Assembly: GCA_033026295.1 (NCBI GenBank)
Contig: CM065187.1
Coordinates: 1,430,388 to 1,494,387 of the forward strand
Source of the DNA: Channa striata
Lineage: Eukaryota; Chordata; Actinopteri; Anabantiformes; Channidae
Reading direction: 5' to 3'
DNA length: 64,000 nt
Every line of letters starts with the position of its first letter. Position 1 is the first letter of the stretch. The position numbers and the translations under genes are program-made. This document shows, piece by piece, positions 1 to 11,734 of the stretch. The notes beneath the pieces are model-generated. The model searched no databases. It was not told the origin of the DNA and saw only the letters and a list, made by a program, of their open reading frames with translations.

Positions 1-1707
1 CACTAAAAGCTAATAAATCAGTGGGAGTGTGTTAGTGCAGTGAGTCTCTGGATGCTGTGAACAGTCTTACAAAGTCTTAGCATGTGATCGCTTGTGACTT
101 GCTTAAATGCAGCCGTCTTGACATTTGGAATCACATGATGCGCAGACAGGGAGCGATTGTCATCAGATGGCGACCTATTAAAAGCTTCAGATGCTGCTGA
201 AATTAAACAAGAAATATGTAAAACCCTCTCCTGATCTGAACTTGTGGCAGACATGTTGTAACTCAAGTGAATGTGTGCTGAGGCTGACTGAGCAATGTAC
301 TTTGTCATCGTGACCTCTGACCCCTAACATGGCCTCTGAGCACACACCATAAGAGAACTGGGTGAGCGCACGGACCAGTCGCCCTGCTGACTGTCATGCA
401 TTTACAATAATGACATATTAAACTGAGCACCTATGTGGCTGCAGGCGGTTTGTCTCCTGCTGATGGTTCAATGCTCCTAATATTAATTTCTCTGTACGGA
501 GCCTTGAGTGACGCGGGAGCATCTGTCACTCATTGACTAATGAGACACCACGAGTTCAAACCCCTCAGGCCTCTCTGGAAGGGGTTTCTCTTCAAGTCCG
601 CAGGTGCTGGACACACCAGAACACAGTCCGACCGAAGGCCCCAGGCTAAGTAACAGGTTTTAGTACAGGAGGCCGAGACAATCTGTCCTGACAGGTTTGT
701 GAGCTCCGAGACCTGGAGAAACGTTCGGTTTAGCCAGTAATCTGGTCTAAAGTTCAGGCATTTTCTCTGGTGCAACAGGATGTTTATGACTCCAGTCTAC
801 AAATCCCAAGACAAACCAAAAAACCCCTGTTTGCCGCTGAAGGCTTACATCTGGGTACCGATATGGGTGGAAAACCGTTTTGCTTCTAGTATGAAATGCT
901 GGACAGTAAAATCACCCTCCATCGATGGCAGTAGGAATGAAAAATCTCTCACGTTCTTCTGCCAAAACAAATATGGCGATGACCAGAGTTTAATAAACGG
1001 AGCAACTTTCACTGAAAAACCAAAAAAGAAAATGAAAGAGCTCAGGTTCAGTGCGATCCTGGATGGAGACGCGTGGACACATGAGCATCCCTCCAATAAT
1101 CTGGACTCAAATCAAAGCTGAAGCCAGGAGATTCTGAAAATAAATGTCAACTGATGGTCTTTACGTTTTAATTGGACATTTCCATAATCTGACAAATTGA
1201 CCCTGAGTGAAGCTGGATTTGCAGCAAACACTGACGGACCAGTGAACGGAGGACTAGTTAAAAGTGACGTGGACTCCATGTCCTCGGATCTGTGGGACAT
1301 TTTATGTCTCTGGCGTGTTTCACATGGTGTGTAGGACCTTTAAACGCGGCGTTTCCTACTTTTAAATGTGTTTCGACGGGTTTTGAATGTCCGCCCCGCG
1401 CCTCCAAGGGCAGGTCCAGCCTGGTGGACTCCACATCTGGTCCACTTCAGAGGACAGAGCCGGGGACAGAGCCGGGGACAAGGCCTCACCTGCTCCCGCG
1501 GCTCCTGCAAGTTGTAAACAACTTTTGCCGCCGCCGCCGCCTCCGCAGACGAACCCGCCCGGCTCAGCCCACACACAAACTTTTCTTACCTGCCAGAATC
1601 GCTTTGCCCGGGTGCGTTAGTTTGGCTTTCCCCGCCGGAGCCGCGGCAGCAGCGGCCAGACACTGCGGTCTGTGGAACGGACTCACAAATCTCGGCTGTC
1701 CGGACAT
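1..1707 (-). CDS. slc25a1: slc25a1, mitochondrial citrate carrier, first coding exon (partial gene)
   Basis: The coding exon runs from the ATG at 1707 down to 1590 (118 nt, 39 codons plus one base) and ends at a good donor, GTAAGA. The rest of the span to the left edge is intron 1, and no further exon is visible, so the remaining exons lie outside the window. The protein starts MSGQPRFVSPFHRP, passes through an alanine run, and ends with AGKAKLTHPGKAILAG. That last stretch matches the start of the first carrier repeat of vertebrate SLC25A1 as I recall it. The family exchanges citrate for malate across the mitochondrial inner membrane and supplies cytosolic acetyl-CoA for lipid synthesis. The first transmembrane helix and the three PX[DE]XX[KR] signatures would be in later exons. 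Which teleost paralogue this is (slc25a1a or slc25a1b) cannot be decided from 39 residues. Confidence 0.85.
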
Positions 1708-1719
1708 GACGGATCCAGC

Positions 1720-1827
1720 TCACGCCAACTTCTTCTCAGTCAACACAGACCAGCGCGAAGCCCGTGAGCCTCCAGCCCCTCCTGCGGTCCGCGAGCTCTG
1801 TGCAGCGGCGGCGGCGGCGGCAAACAT
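1720..1827 (-). other. Upstream ORF in the slc25a1 leader
   Basis: A 35-codon ORF starts at the ATG at 1827 and stops at 1720, twelve bases before the slc25a1 ATG at 1707. Its second to ninth codons include a GCC/GCG run giving MFAAAAAAA. If the transcript starts upstream of 1827, this is a classical inhibitory uORF. The transcription start cannot be read from the sequence. Confidence 0.45.
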
Positions 1828-2689
1828 GCAGCGAGCAGGCGGGCGGTGCTGACCATTGGACCCGGACCGCTGCTGATGCGGACTAGATAATGGGTCTGGA
1901 CTTTTGACAGCGAAGGTCCCTCCGTGGGGCGCGCACGCACACGCACACACAGGCCGATAGTGTCGAGTCAGGGTTCGCTCGTTCAGGGCGGGTCTCAGAC
2001 ATTTAAGGGGGACCGGAGGGATTCAGTGCAAAACGGGGCGAGCTGTGGCCTGTAGGGGGCGACGTGTGACCCCCACAGAGCAGTGGATTTATGGAATATG
2101 ATTGATTTTAATCCAACAAACAACCATAAAGACACAGGACACCAAATAAAACCACTACAAGGAGAGAGACCGTAAACTCGGACCGCAGGAGGATGAGGAG
2201 GTTCCAAAGAGTTTCCAAAAGGACCAAACATTAGAATGGTGCCCAGGACCTCATTCCCTTATTAATGGTTTTATCAATAAACACAGTCATAGAATATATT
2301 TACTGAGGTTCTGGAGTTAAGTTAAATTTGACGTATTTCTGCTTTGTTCGAGTATTTGCTGCATCCGTTACTTAATACATTGACTTCTGAACATATCGGA
2401 CCTTTACGTTTCAGAATCAGATTAATACGAAAAAACTATATAAGCCTATTTTTAAAAATCTCCTGTACTATCTAAACATGTTCATTAATGAAAGCAGCGT
2501 ATGAAGTATGAATAGATAAGCCATTCCATTTGGCACTTTGTGTATATTTTGAATGCAAGTCTTGTAAAGAGTATTTCTACACTTCTATTATAAAACGCTT
2601 TAAAAGGAACTACACAATAAAACGTTTGTTCTTTTTTACTCTTTGATGAAATCCCGAGCAGGTTGTAGGCGGGGGATTGTTCTCTTGCT

Positions 2690-2856
2690 CACGCTTTGAC
2701 TCTTTGTGCAGTGACTCACACTGCGCATGCTCCGTGCGTCTCCTTCGTTGTACCCTGTCCCCGCTGCTAAGCTACGCTAGCTGTCACTCACTGAGCATCA
2801 CGCCAGGGAGGCTGCGGGTTCCAGGGACTAGATTAAAAAAAAACACTTTAACACTG
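2690..2856 (+). other. vdac3: Probable non-coding first exon of vdac3
   Basis: The vdac3 ATG lies four bases after a splice acceptor (tcctgcag at 4798-4805), so an upstream untranslated exon is required. The best candidate ends at 2856 with the donor CTG|GTAAGA, just downstream of a CpG-rich stretch. The 5' end is a guess because no transcription start signal was recognised. An alternative start within 2930-3500 is also possible. Confidence 0.4.
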
Positions 2857-4535
2857 GTAAGAAGCTGACAATGCTGCTTAATCATAAAAAGGAACCTATT
2901 TTTTTATTTAGCTTAACGTCTGATATAATATGTGTTTTCAAGGTTAGCCACACAGCTAGCATGTGAAGAGATTAAGCTAACGGTCACTGTGTTACGTAAC
3001 GATGCGCAGCCTTTTAACGCCGCCGGACCGCGGACACCCAAACCTGGAAAACAACTTCCTGGGCCGGTTCGTGCCCAGTCGTCTGGCCTTAGAGGGCTGT
3101 GTGTGTGTGTGAGTGAGTCGCTGGTTATCTGCCTGCAGCAGCCAGCTGCCTGTTAAACGTCCGGTCCATCCCGTCTGTCCTTTGTCCCAGGAAGAGACGC
3201 AGAGACGTGGTCACGGGGCATTTATCAAGTCCGGCTGGTCGACACATGTCGGCATGAATTTGCCAATCTGTCGCTCCGTGTTTGCATCATGTAAATTAAT
3301 GCATCGACCATCGCGTGTTTCCGAGCTCATATACCGGTGGAATTCACTGCGGTGCATTGTTGAGTCTGCAGATCCCATTAGCTCCACATTAGCTGTCTGC
3401 TCCGCGGCTGCCTCTAACGGAACAGATCGTGCCTCCTTCTGCTGCAGCTTCACTGGGAGATTTGGTTTTTGCATGTTTGTGCAAAAACTGCACTGACTTA
3501 GATTTTATGTTTACTGCTGATTTCCGTCGTTCACCGAATCCCGTCTGCGTTTTTGCATTTGCTTTGCTACAGAATTAACGCAACTGTGTGGAAAAGTCTC
3601 AGACGCCGGGTTCTGAACCTCCAGGGGCTTTTCTGACTTTATTATTTGTACACAAACAAAATAGATTAGATAGATAATTAGAAAAGGTCTAATGTTGGAC
3701 CCTCAGCTGCCCCTGACGTGTGATATTGATTACATAGACACTGATCTAACATGGATATGTTAGTTGGTTTATGGAAAGGTTTTAACATTTACACGTTTTG
3801 GAGCATTTCTACAGTGGATGTTTTCTTCTCAGGTCAGCAGTAGTGTTGTTTTCATTAATGGCAAATATTTATCCATATGCCTCCATTTAAGATCTCTGAC
3901 TTTTATTGGGTAAATCAGCTCAAACATGCAGTTTCCAGGCTGCTCACAACAGAGTGAAAGCTCCAGAATGTGGAAGTGGTTTTCTTCTGTGTTCCTGCAA
4001 GATCTTCTGCAATTATTCAATAGTTTATTAATCAGCAGCATCAGGTTGACACTGCTCTCCGCCACAGTAGATTAGAGGCCCCAAACCCCAAATGGTTGAG
4101 TGTCAGCTTTACCAAAACTTTTAAAATACACTTATTATGTCACATGCATTGTTACATATGGCATGTCACTTTTCTGACACAGTATATTAGTATATTAACA
4201 CAATGAATTTTACGTACTGGTTGTTTGTCCTGTACCAACAGCCTGTAACGTAATCAGCCAGTCATCTGTAGATCTCACACACTCAACGAATCAACATTAA
4301 CCAACAATCAACGTGTAATTTTCTCTGCCTCCTTGTGGAGAACAAGTAAACTGAAGCACCTTGAGCTCTGGTGCAGAACAGTGCTCATAAATAACTCTAG
4401 ACCTCTTCTGTCACCACAGTGACCTTTAAAAATGGACTGATGGATTAAATTGAACTGGTTGGATCATGTATGTGTCTCTGAAGTGTCTGTGATTAGTTCA
4501 TTCTGGTGTTTCACACGTTAAGTGACATGATTAAA

Positions 4536-4770
4536 AATCCATCCATCCTGTATCTTTAACTGCTCGTCCTGTTCAGGGTCACAGGGGGCTGAAGCCTGTC
4601 ACAGCTGTCATAGGCTAAGAGGCTCAGTCCACCCTGGACAGGTCTCCAGTCTATCTCCGGGCCAACACAGAGAGACATACTAAGACAGACAACCATTCAC
4701 GTTCACACCTACGGGGGTTTTGAGAGTCACCGGTTAGCCTAAGTGACCTTCCACCACCGTGCTGCCCAGG
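4536..4770. repeat. Teleost interspersed repeat, LINE or SINE tail type
   Basis: The stretch begins with tccatccatcctgtatctt and continues with 'cctgttcagggtcac', 'ggggctgaagcctgtcacagc' in broken form, 'ccctggacaggtctccagtc' and 'agagtcaccggttagccta'. These phrases occur, in this order, in a dispersed repeat that I know from many fish genomes. A decayed second copy appears at 11320-11440. It sits in vdac3 intron 1, directly before the first coding exon. I recognise the phrases but cannot assign the family reliably. Confidence 0.6.
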
Positions 4771-4809
4771 ATGAACGGTCTTGTTGCTTGTTTTATCTCC
4801 TGCAGCACA

Positions 4810-7800
4810 ATGGCCGTCCCTCCTTCATACTCAGACCTGGGCAAAGCTGCCAAGGATATATTCAGCAAAGGCTACGGTGAGTACAAGTAGGTCGCTGAGT
4901 GTTGGGAACTCCCAAAAATTCACACACATTCTGCTAAAATCTGGTGCTTCACTGTCACCGTCTGTAATGTCAAAAATATTATTCAGAGTACGCATTGTTG
5001 AAAAGTTTAGTATCAATGACGCTCTGCATATGTCTCAGTCATCTTGCACTGATTTCTCTGTTTTTCTGAAACCCCCCAGGCTTTGGTGTTGTGAAGCTGG
5101 ACCTAAAGACCAAATCACAGAGTGGAGTGGTGAGTTTCCCCTTTTTTCTGGATGCTTTCTACTCAGCCCATTTCCTCTTCCTTCTCCTCACACACCTGCT
5201 GCACCCCCCCTCCCCTGGAAACAATCACAAATCTAACACGACACACAGTTCTCCATTCTCCGAGTCCTCGGAGCGTGAGGGTTTCTAGGTTGATGGTCGG
5301 CTGATGCAGGCCGGCTCGGCTGAATAAACATGACAGGTGTGTGTTTGTGGCCCGTCCGCCTCTCTACGTGCCTCTCCTAACCCCTGCTCTGTTTCCATGC
5401 TGCTGCTCTCTGCACGGGACTGTTCCCGCTCTAATGTAGATGGTAAGATCAGTTTCGGAAAAAACGAGACAGTCTTCTGTGTTGTGCTGTTCTCCAGTGT
5501 TTTATTATTCACGTCGCATGAACATCTGTGCGCATCACCGTGATTTCTGTTCCATTTCATGTCTTGTGATTTTAATGTCTTTATGTTTCAGTTTTAAGAG
5601 AGTTTCTAAAAATATATGAAGTGAAGCCACATCACGGGATTCTTTCTTTGCTCTGTACCGAATAACTGACAAACGTTAAGTCGTGTTCTTTTTTCACCCC
5701 GTGCTGTCACAGTATCATTTTTTTATGGTTCTGTAGCTCTGTTCTAAGCTGCGTCACAGTGTTTCTGTCCATGGGTTTTTGTGTCTTGCATGTGTTAATG
5801 TCTGACGTTCTGCTCTGCTGTCTGCCTAAGCTCTTGTCTGTTTTCTCTTTGTATTGGGCTATTCTACGAAAACTCAGCCAGTTCATATTTCCTGAGTCCA
5901 GCCTCATTCTTATTCTGTTTCGGCCTCCCCTCAGGAGTTCAACACATCTGGTTCCAGTAACACAGACACAGGGAAGGCCTCAGGCAGCCTGGAGACCAAA
6001 TACAAGATGAAGGAGCTGGGCCTGAGCGTCAACCAGAAGTGGAACACTGATAACACGCTGGCCACTGAAGTCAGCGTGGAAGATCAGGTACCAGAGTGGT
6101 CGCAGAGAACAGATGATGTCACACTGTGTCTTTCACTGTTGAACTAACGTTTGAACTGCCCCTGCAGCTGGCTCAAGGACTGAAAGTCGCACTGGATACG
6201 TCTTTTGTGCCAAACACAGGGTGAGTCTACGTTTGTATGAATGAGTGAAACATAAAAAAAAGATGGGCTTTTTTCGCTCCTTTCTAAACAGTTTGAGGAG
6301 CTGTTTTACTAGTTTACACCACGTTAAATCAGGTCTCTTCACTGTCATCTGTGTTTGCCAGTAAGAAGAGTGGGAAGCTGAAGACGGGTTACAAGCGGGA
6401 CTACCTGAACGTGAACTGTGACGTTGACTTCGAGGGTCCCATCATCCACGCCGCCGCCGTGCTGGGCTACGAGGGCTGGCTGGCCGGGTACCAGATGGCC
6501 TTCGACACGGCCAAGTCCAAAATGGCCCAGAACAACTTTGCGCTCGGCTACAGAGCCGGGGACTTCCAGCTGCACACCAACGTGTGAGTACTGTCACTGT
6601 TGAAAGGTTCTTTGTAAAAGGCAGAAGAGAAGAGAGGCGAGTGCAGTTGAGTTGCATGATGGGATTTGTAGGATTCCTCTCTTTCATTGTCGACATTCAA
6701 GTCATAGTGAGAAGTCTTCTGACCTCACAGAAAATCAGTCCAGGGCCACTGTTTCTAAATCTACAGATGTTTGTCAAGACTCAAACTCGTCTAACCCTGC
6801 ACATTCAGACACAGCCTGGTCCGGTCCCTGTAAAATATCATTTCAGTCGGTTTCTCAGGTGTGTCACTAAGACTGTTTGTGTGTTTTAGTCTCTTTAGGC
6901 AAAAAAAGTGAAAATGATAATAGGAAAATTACGTAAAACTAATGATGGGGCCAAAACATTGGAACCAGGTCTTAACACAATGCACTTCAGTAGGACCCCA
7001 CCAGCCGCTGTGACCTCATTAGGAAAAACAGAGACAATGACAAAGCCTCCCAGTTCTTTTAGTTTTGAAGGGTCATTAGTCCTTGACATTTTATCGAAGT
7101 GTGCCACCAAAGTCTTTACCCTGTCCCGATGGTTCCCAAAGCTTTTTTATTTTACTTTTTAACCCCGTGAACCTTATTTCTACATGTGACAGCAGTTGTA
7201 TAGTGTCTTTTTTAATGTGAATATTAAATCGTGACACTTTTCAACAAAAGAAAACACTAGGGTTCAGGAAGAATTCAAGCAAATCACACAAACACAGTTT
7301 GCACAGCCGGTGACATGTCAGCACAGCACGGGGAGGAAGCACAAACGGTCTGCTCTGCCTTGTCCAGTCCATGGGGCACACTCTAAGTTTCAGTTGATGT
7401 TCGTTGGAGTTATTTCACCAGGTAAAGCACTGAGCACAGAATCTTTCCTGTTCACGGGCATAACGGACGTACGACTGATTAATACAAATGAGGGGACACA
7501 AGGTCAAGGCGCCTGCGGGTGGACTGTGTCTCTGTGTGTCTGACTCGGAGCCCTGTCTCTTTTTCTCAGTAATGATGGGACTGAGTTCGGCGGCTCCATC
7601 TACCAAAAGGTGAACGACGACCTAGAGACGGCGGTCACTCTGGCCTGGACCGCCGGCAGCAACAACACTCGCTTCGGCATCGCTGCCAAATACAAGCTGG
7701 ACAAAGACGCCTCCCTGTCTGTGAGTGTCACGGCTCCTCGTGCTCTGGTCTGATGCTCCCTAACACATTCTGGTTCATGTCTTGCTCTGTTTCACCCCGC

Positions 7801-9049
7801 AGGCCAAAGTGAACAATGCCAGTCTGATCGGAGTAGGCTACACCCAGAGCCTTCGGCCAGGTAGGCTGCCATCTGCAACCACGCTGTTCTTCCCCAAATT
7901 CGGGCCTTTCATTTCACATTCATCTTCTAATCTTTAACCCAAATGTCACTTTTAGAGGGGACGGAACATTCTGCGAGACAAACGCGTAAAATAAGGCTGT
8001 TTAAACAATGATGTAACTAACGGAGTCAGCCGTAACTGGTGGTTCCGTTCATGGGTTTTGATATTTTAAAATCACCAGTGCATCGAACCTGGGATGCAGA
8101 GTTCCTCCGCAGCATCTCGTCTGATGGCGTTTGTTTGTTTCACATCAAAACGTGAGTGTAAACATTTTATTAGGAAATCATATGCATCAGGCGTTCTCTG
8201 GAAAACCTGCTTCACCACTAAGCTGACACCTCTTAAATTTAGAGGCTGGTTTCAGCTTCACGTTTGATCAGGAGATAATGTGGTCTTGTCTAGTCTGGTC
8301 TTTAATCAGTTTCTCAGGTGCAGTGTCTAAAATCACAGACCCAATTTACATGTTTTACATCTCGGTGGGCGAGAGGCTGAGACATTGTTAAACGTTGTTC
8401 ACTCTCACCTATAACTCATCACCACCGTGTTGCTTTTACTAAGACTGATGGCAGCGCTGTTGTCAATTTTCAAAATGGCCGAGACAGTTTCAAAAGTTGC
8501 ACCGCCTGACTCATGAATCAATGCTGATTTTAAAGAGTCAGTGTTAAGTGCGCGTGTTGGTTATTGGGGTTATCAGTGCGTTTTCCGTGTAAGTCGAGTG
8601 TGTGGTAATGCACGAGACGCACAAGCTGGGACTAGTCGACCCCCGGGCCTGGAACTTGGGTTTGGACTGGAAGAAGCTAAAATCTCTCCAAGTTGATCTG
8701 CAGGGCTGATAAACAGTTACCTGAAACCTTTAGTCGAACGTTTTGCTTCAAGTGTGAGTCACACTAGTTACTGAGAGAACAGGTTCACAAACTTTTGGAC
8801 GGGATTAGACTATTTTCAGTGCACGTTTCCATCTCTTTTCTTGTTGGTTGTATTTATGTCAGTATCACTCTAAATATAAAAATCAGTCACATTTCTGAAC
8901 ATATTTATCTTTGTACATGCATGTTTTTGAGATGTGGTGCTTGTTGTCTCTCTGCAGGCGTCAAGGTCACTCTCTCTGCTCTGATCGACGGGAAAAACTT
9001 CAACGCCGGCGGACACAAAGTCGGCATGGGCTTTGAGCTGGAGGCGTGA
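4810..9049 (+). CDS. vdac3: vdac3, voltage-dependent anion channel of the mitochondrial outer membrane
   Basis: There are eight coding exons: 4810-4876, 5080-5129, 5935-6087, 6168-6220, 6362-6583, 7570-7720, 7803-7860 and 8958-9049. They join in frame to 281 codons plus stop, against 283 residues in mammals. The protein forms the 19-strand beta barrel, with an N-terminal helix (residues 1-22), that passes ATP, ADP and metabolites. The stretch FDTAKSKMAQNNFALGYRAG, the C-terminus GGHKVGMGFELEA and glutamine at position 73 (VDAC1 and VDAC2 have glutamate) place it with VDAC3. The start MAVPPSY and the single cysteine at residue 127 are more VDAC1-like. The ATG at 4810 was chosen because it opens the conserved N-terminus right after the acceptor. 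All introns are GT-AG. Placement beside slc25a1 suggests shared promoter control. Confidence 0.95.
7897..7975. repeat. Dispersed repeat, copy A (vdac3 intron 7)
   Basis: About 80 bases here match 10617-10700 with clear similarity, including the shared block aggggacggaacattctg and a shared 'aacccaaatgt' segment. The flanks differ, so this is a dispersed element rather than a segmental duplication. The family is unknown to me. Confidence 0.6.
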
Positions 9050-10000
9050 AGGAAGAGAACTCAGAGCCGCCAACACAGAAGAAAAGCCCAGGGCCACACC
9101 GCCACACGTTCCCCTCCTTCACGTTTCCTCCCACCCCGTAGCGCCTCGTCTCCTTCCCCCGAACTTCACGAGTGTCTTTGGCAGTGACAGGCGAGTCTCA
9201 GCACCGTGTCTAAACACTGAGCGGGGCTGTGAGGTTCCGTTTGCTTACTGAAGTGGCACCATTTATTTCCCTGTAGGTCTTGGATGAATGAAGTAGCTGG
9301 TGTAAATGTCGTTAAAGCTTCTGTGTTCATGTCCTAAAAAGCATGTGAGAACGACAACGTGGATGCAGCTGAAAGCTCATTTGGTTTAAAAATGTTTTCT
9401 GCTTCATTTTCAAACTATTTATGTTTTGTCACAACACATCTCGTGTGCGTAGGACTGTGAGTTAGAGACACACTTGTTGTTGAAGTTGATTTTTAGACTC
9501 TTGCACTGACTGGAGGTTATTTAAAACGTGCGTTGCTTTACAGGAACAGTGTTTGTCGCAGATGCTTCTAAATAATTCTTAAATGCTCTGTGACTTCTCA
9601 CTCTGGTAGGTGAAATCGGTATAGTGGAATCTTCTCGTAGCTTATAGGTCGTTTGCATTTCTACAGTATCGCTTTCATCTACCTGTCACAGCAGTCAGTG
9701 TTTGTATGTGTGCGGCTCGATGTCCGGCTGCGTGCTCACGCTGCAGTCAGTGCTCTGATTAAAACAATTTACACGCATCAGATCTGTGCTAGAAAACACA
9801 GCCGACTGTCTGCCAAGTGATTCCGCTCTGAGAGCCTGCTGTGTTTCACATTGTTACGTGATTTTTGGTCAACAGGCATTGAAATGTCTTTTCCATCCAG
9901 CTGTTGTCATGATTTTAAGGCTCATTGTCATTTAGACACAGTACCTCATTTTTTCCAATGTTAACTTAAGGGAATTCTAATAAAAACTGTGTAAAAAGAA
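9050..10000 (+). other. vdac3: vdac3 3' untranslated region
   Basis: The stretch follows the TGA at 9047-9049 in the same exon and contains no long ORF or splice sites that fit. It ends shortly after the poly-A signal at 9979. Such a long 3' UTR (about 950 bases) is normal for the family. Confidence 0.7.
9979..9984 (+). terminator. vdac3: Poly-A signal of vdac3
   Basis: A canonical AATAAA lies 930 bases after the stop codon, followed by a T-rich stretch at 10010-10020. It is the first clean AATAAA downstream of the stop codon on this strand. Confidence 0.65.
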
Positions 10001-10616
10001 TGGTACTCTGTTCATTTTTAATGTAGTCATTTGCCTTTTAAGTTCACTTACTAGCATTTGCTGCTGCTTTAAAACACGTCTCTTCCTCGTGGGTTTTGTT
10101 CATTATAGTCCCGGACGTCTCCATTTGCTGAGAGAAGTCATTGAAATCTCACAAACAGAGTTACAGTTTTTGGGAAACTTTTAGTTATTGCACGATCTTA
10201 CCATCCTGTAATAGCAAACAAGAACTCTGAACGTCTGAAAAAAAAATCCACAAAACAGATCAGCAAAGGAAAACAACAGATGACAAAATCACTGTTAGCT
10301 CCGTGAAGGATGAGTTGAGGCTTCATTCCCATGCACCACGTGATGGAAAGTGAATTTGCAGGAATACAGAGGCTGAACCACAAGGTGAGAACCCGTCATT
10401 ACGTGTAAGTCAAGTCTGCAACAGGCTCACTGATGATAGAACGAATGACGGGAGAATTAATTCAAGAGAAATACGAGGAGTTTCAACGTGCAACAAGACG
10501 ACCAGAGGGGAACAAAGGAGACACTTTTGCTCACCTAAAGTAGTGGCCCATCTGGTTCAAAAGTTGCCATGTTCTCTGCTTTTTAATATAACTAAATGTA
10601 ATTACCATCAAAGCTA

Positions 10617-10700
10617 AAATTCTGGCCTCTCATTTCATATGTTCATATCTTTTAATCTTAAACCCAAATGTTACTTTTCGAGGGGACGGAACATTCTGAG
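10617..10700. repeat. Dispersed repeat, copy B
   Basis: This is the second copy of the roughly 80-base element at 7897-7975, in the same orientation. It differs by scattered substitutions and small indels. It lies in the intergenic stretch between vdac3 and tor4a. Confidence 0.6.
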
Positions 10701-11319
10701 GTACAAAAATCCAACGCTGCACCGCATCAGACGTGACTGATCGTAAAGCTGATGTAGACAAAGGAGCTTTGCAGACGGTGGCTGCTGATTATATGGCATC
10801 TTTAATATCAAGGCACATGGTACATATTAAAGTTTATAATTGGACAGAGATTCCTGAACACAAGACATTAATCAGGGACGTTCATCCTGTTTCCGGCTAA
10901 ATCACCTGATGTAGCTTGTAGATAACTCACATGTTGGGCCTCTAGCTGCTGCTTCGAAAAGCTGCTTTCCATCCGCAGGGTCTTTGTTATTCAGTCAAAC
11001 CGTGCTTCATTCGTCCTAAAATGAGTTTTTCGTCACTAAAGATTTATAAATGCGTGAACTGCGCCTCTGTCGTCCACCAGTTCCTCGTCTCATCAGTAAT
11101 AAACTTCCTTCACTGTTTTTCAGCATCACGTCTGTCGGAGCTGCCTCATAAAGTAGAAACATGATTTGTCTCAAAGGATCAATTCACACAAACGACACAT
11201 GAATTACCTCCAGCCGTGCAGATCGGGTCCCTCTGACAGACCTCACTGACATCGAGTGTTTTAAACAAATGGAAAGTGACACATTTCAACGTAACTGTTG
11301 TGAGCCAGCACCGTCATCT

Positions 11320-11440
11320 ATCCGTGCCGTGGGGCTGGAGTGGATCCCAGCTGTTACTGGGTCCAAAGTCAGCCACGTGTACCAGCAGTAAACCTCGCTG
11401 CACGGCTTTGGACTGTGGGAGGAAACCAGCTTCAGTCTGA
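11320..11440. repeat. Decayed copy of the LINE/SINE-tail repeat
   Basis: The phrases 'ggggctggagtggatcccagctg' in part and 'tttggactgtgggaggaaacc' match the end of the same fish repeat seen at 4536-4770. The middle is strongly diverged. Confidence 0.45.
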
Positions 11441-11734
11441 CACACATTTTAAAATCTTTCGGAAGAGCAGTGACACCATTTGTGTGAACTGAGCCTTTAG
11501 CGACTGGGCATTTTCAAACCTTTGCACAGGACTGACGCTGTTCTGCACAGCAGAGCCCAAAGTCCCCACTGTCTGTCAGCTCATTCTTACAAAACTGCTT
11601 TCGAAAGCTTTGGCTCGGAGTTGTGTTAATCAAGTTTTGTAACCACCTCCCCCACGTCTCCTCACGCTCTCAGGTTTCTTCATGGGCTGAAAGAATGTGA
11701 AGCATCCAAACGTTTCCCGCAGGCCACAGCAGCC

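Larger units (their letters stand above)
1370..2860. promoter_or_regulatory. Divergent CpG-rich promoter region of slc25a1 (minus) and vdac3 (plus)
   Basis: The stretch is rich in CG dinucleotides around 1370-2030 and again around 2640-2860. It separates the leftward slc25a1 exon from the rightward vdac3 5' exon. An ATTGG at 1854-1858 is a CCAAT box for the minus strand, about 150 bases upstream of the slc25a1 ATG. Near 2765-2785 there is a GCTAAG/GCTAGC cluster like those found at other promoters in this window. No TATA box is evident for either gene. The AT-rich part between about 2240 and 2640 shows no gene. Confidence 0.55.
10001..11734. other. Intergenic stretch and probable tor4a 3' UTR
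   Basis: No gene is visible. The right part should be the 3' UTR of tor4a, which is read leftward, but I found no convincing AATAAA on that strand. It holds one copy of the 80-base repeat and a decayed LINE/SINE-tail copy at about 11320-11440. Confidence 0.5.

Noticed and set aside
1292..1852. 186-codon plus-strand ORF over the CpG region
   Set aside because: It is antisense to the slc25a1 first exon, its composition follows the GC-rich DNA, and it resembles no protein I know.
4810..9049. Assignment as vdac1 or vdac2
   Set aside because: The N-terminus fits VDAC1, but the central strands, Gln73 and the C-terminus fit VDAC3 better.
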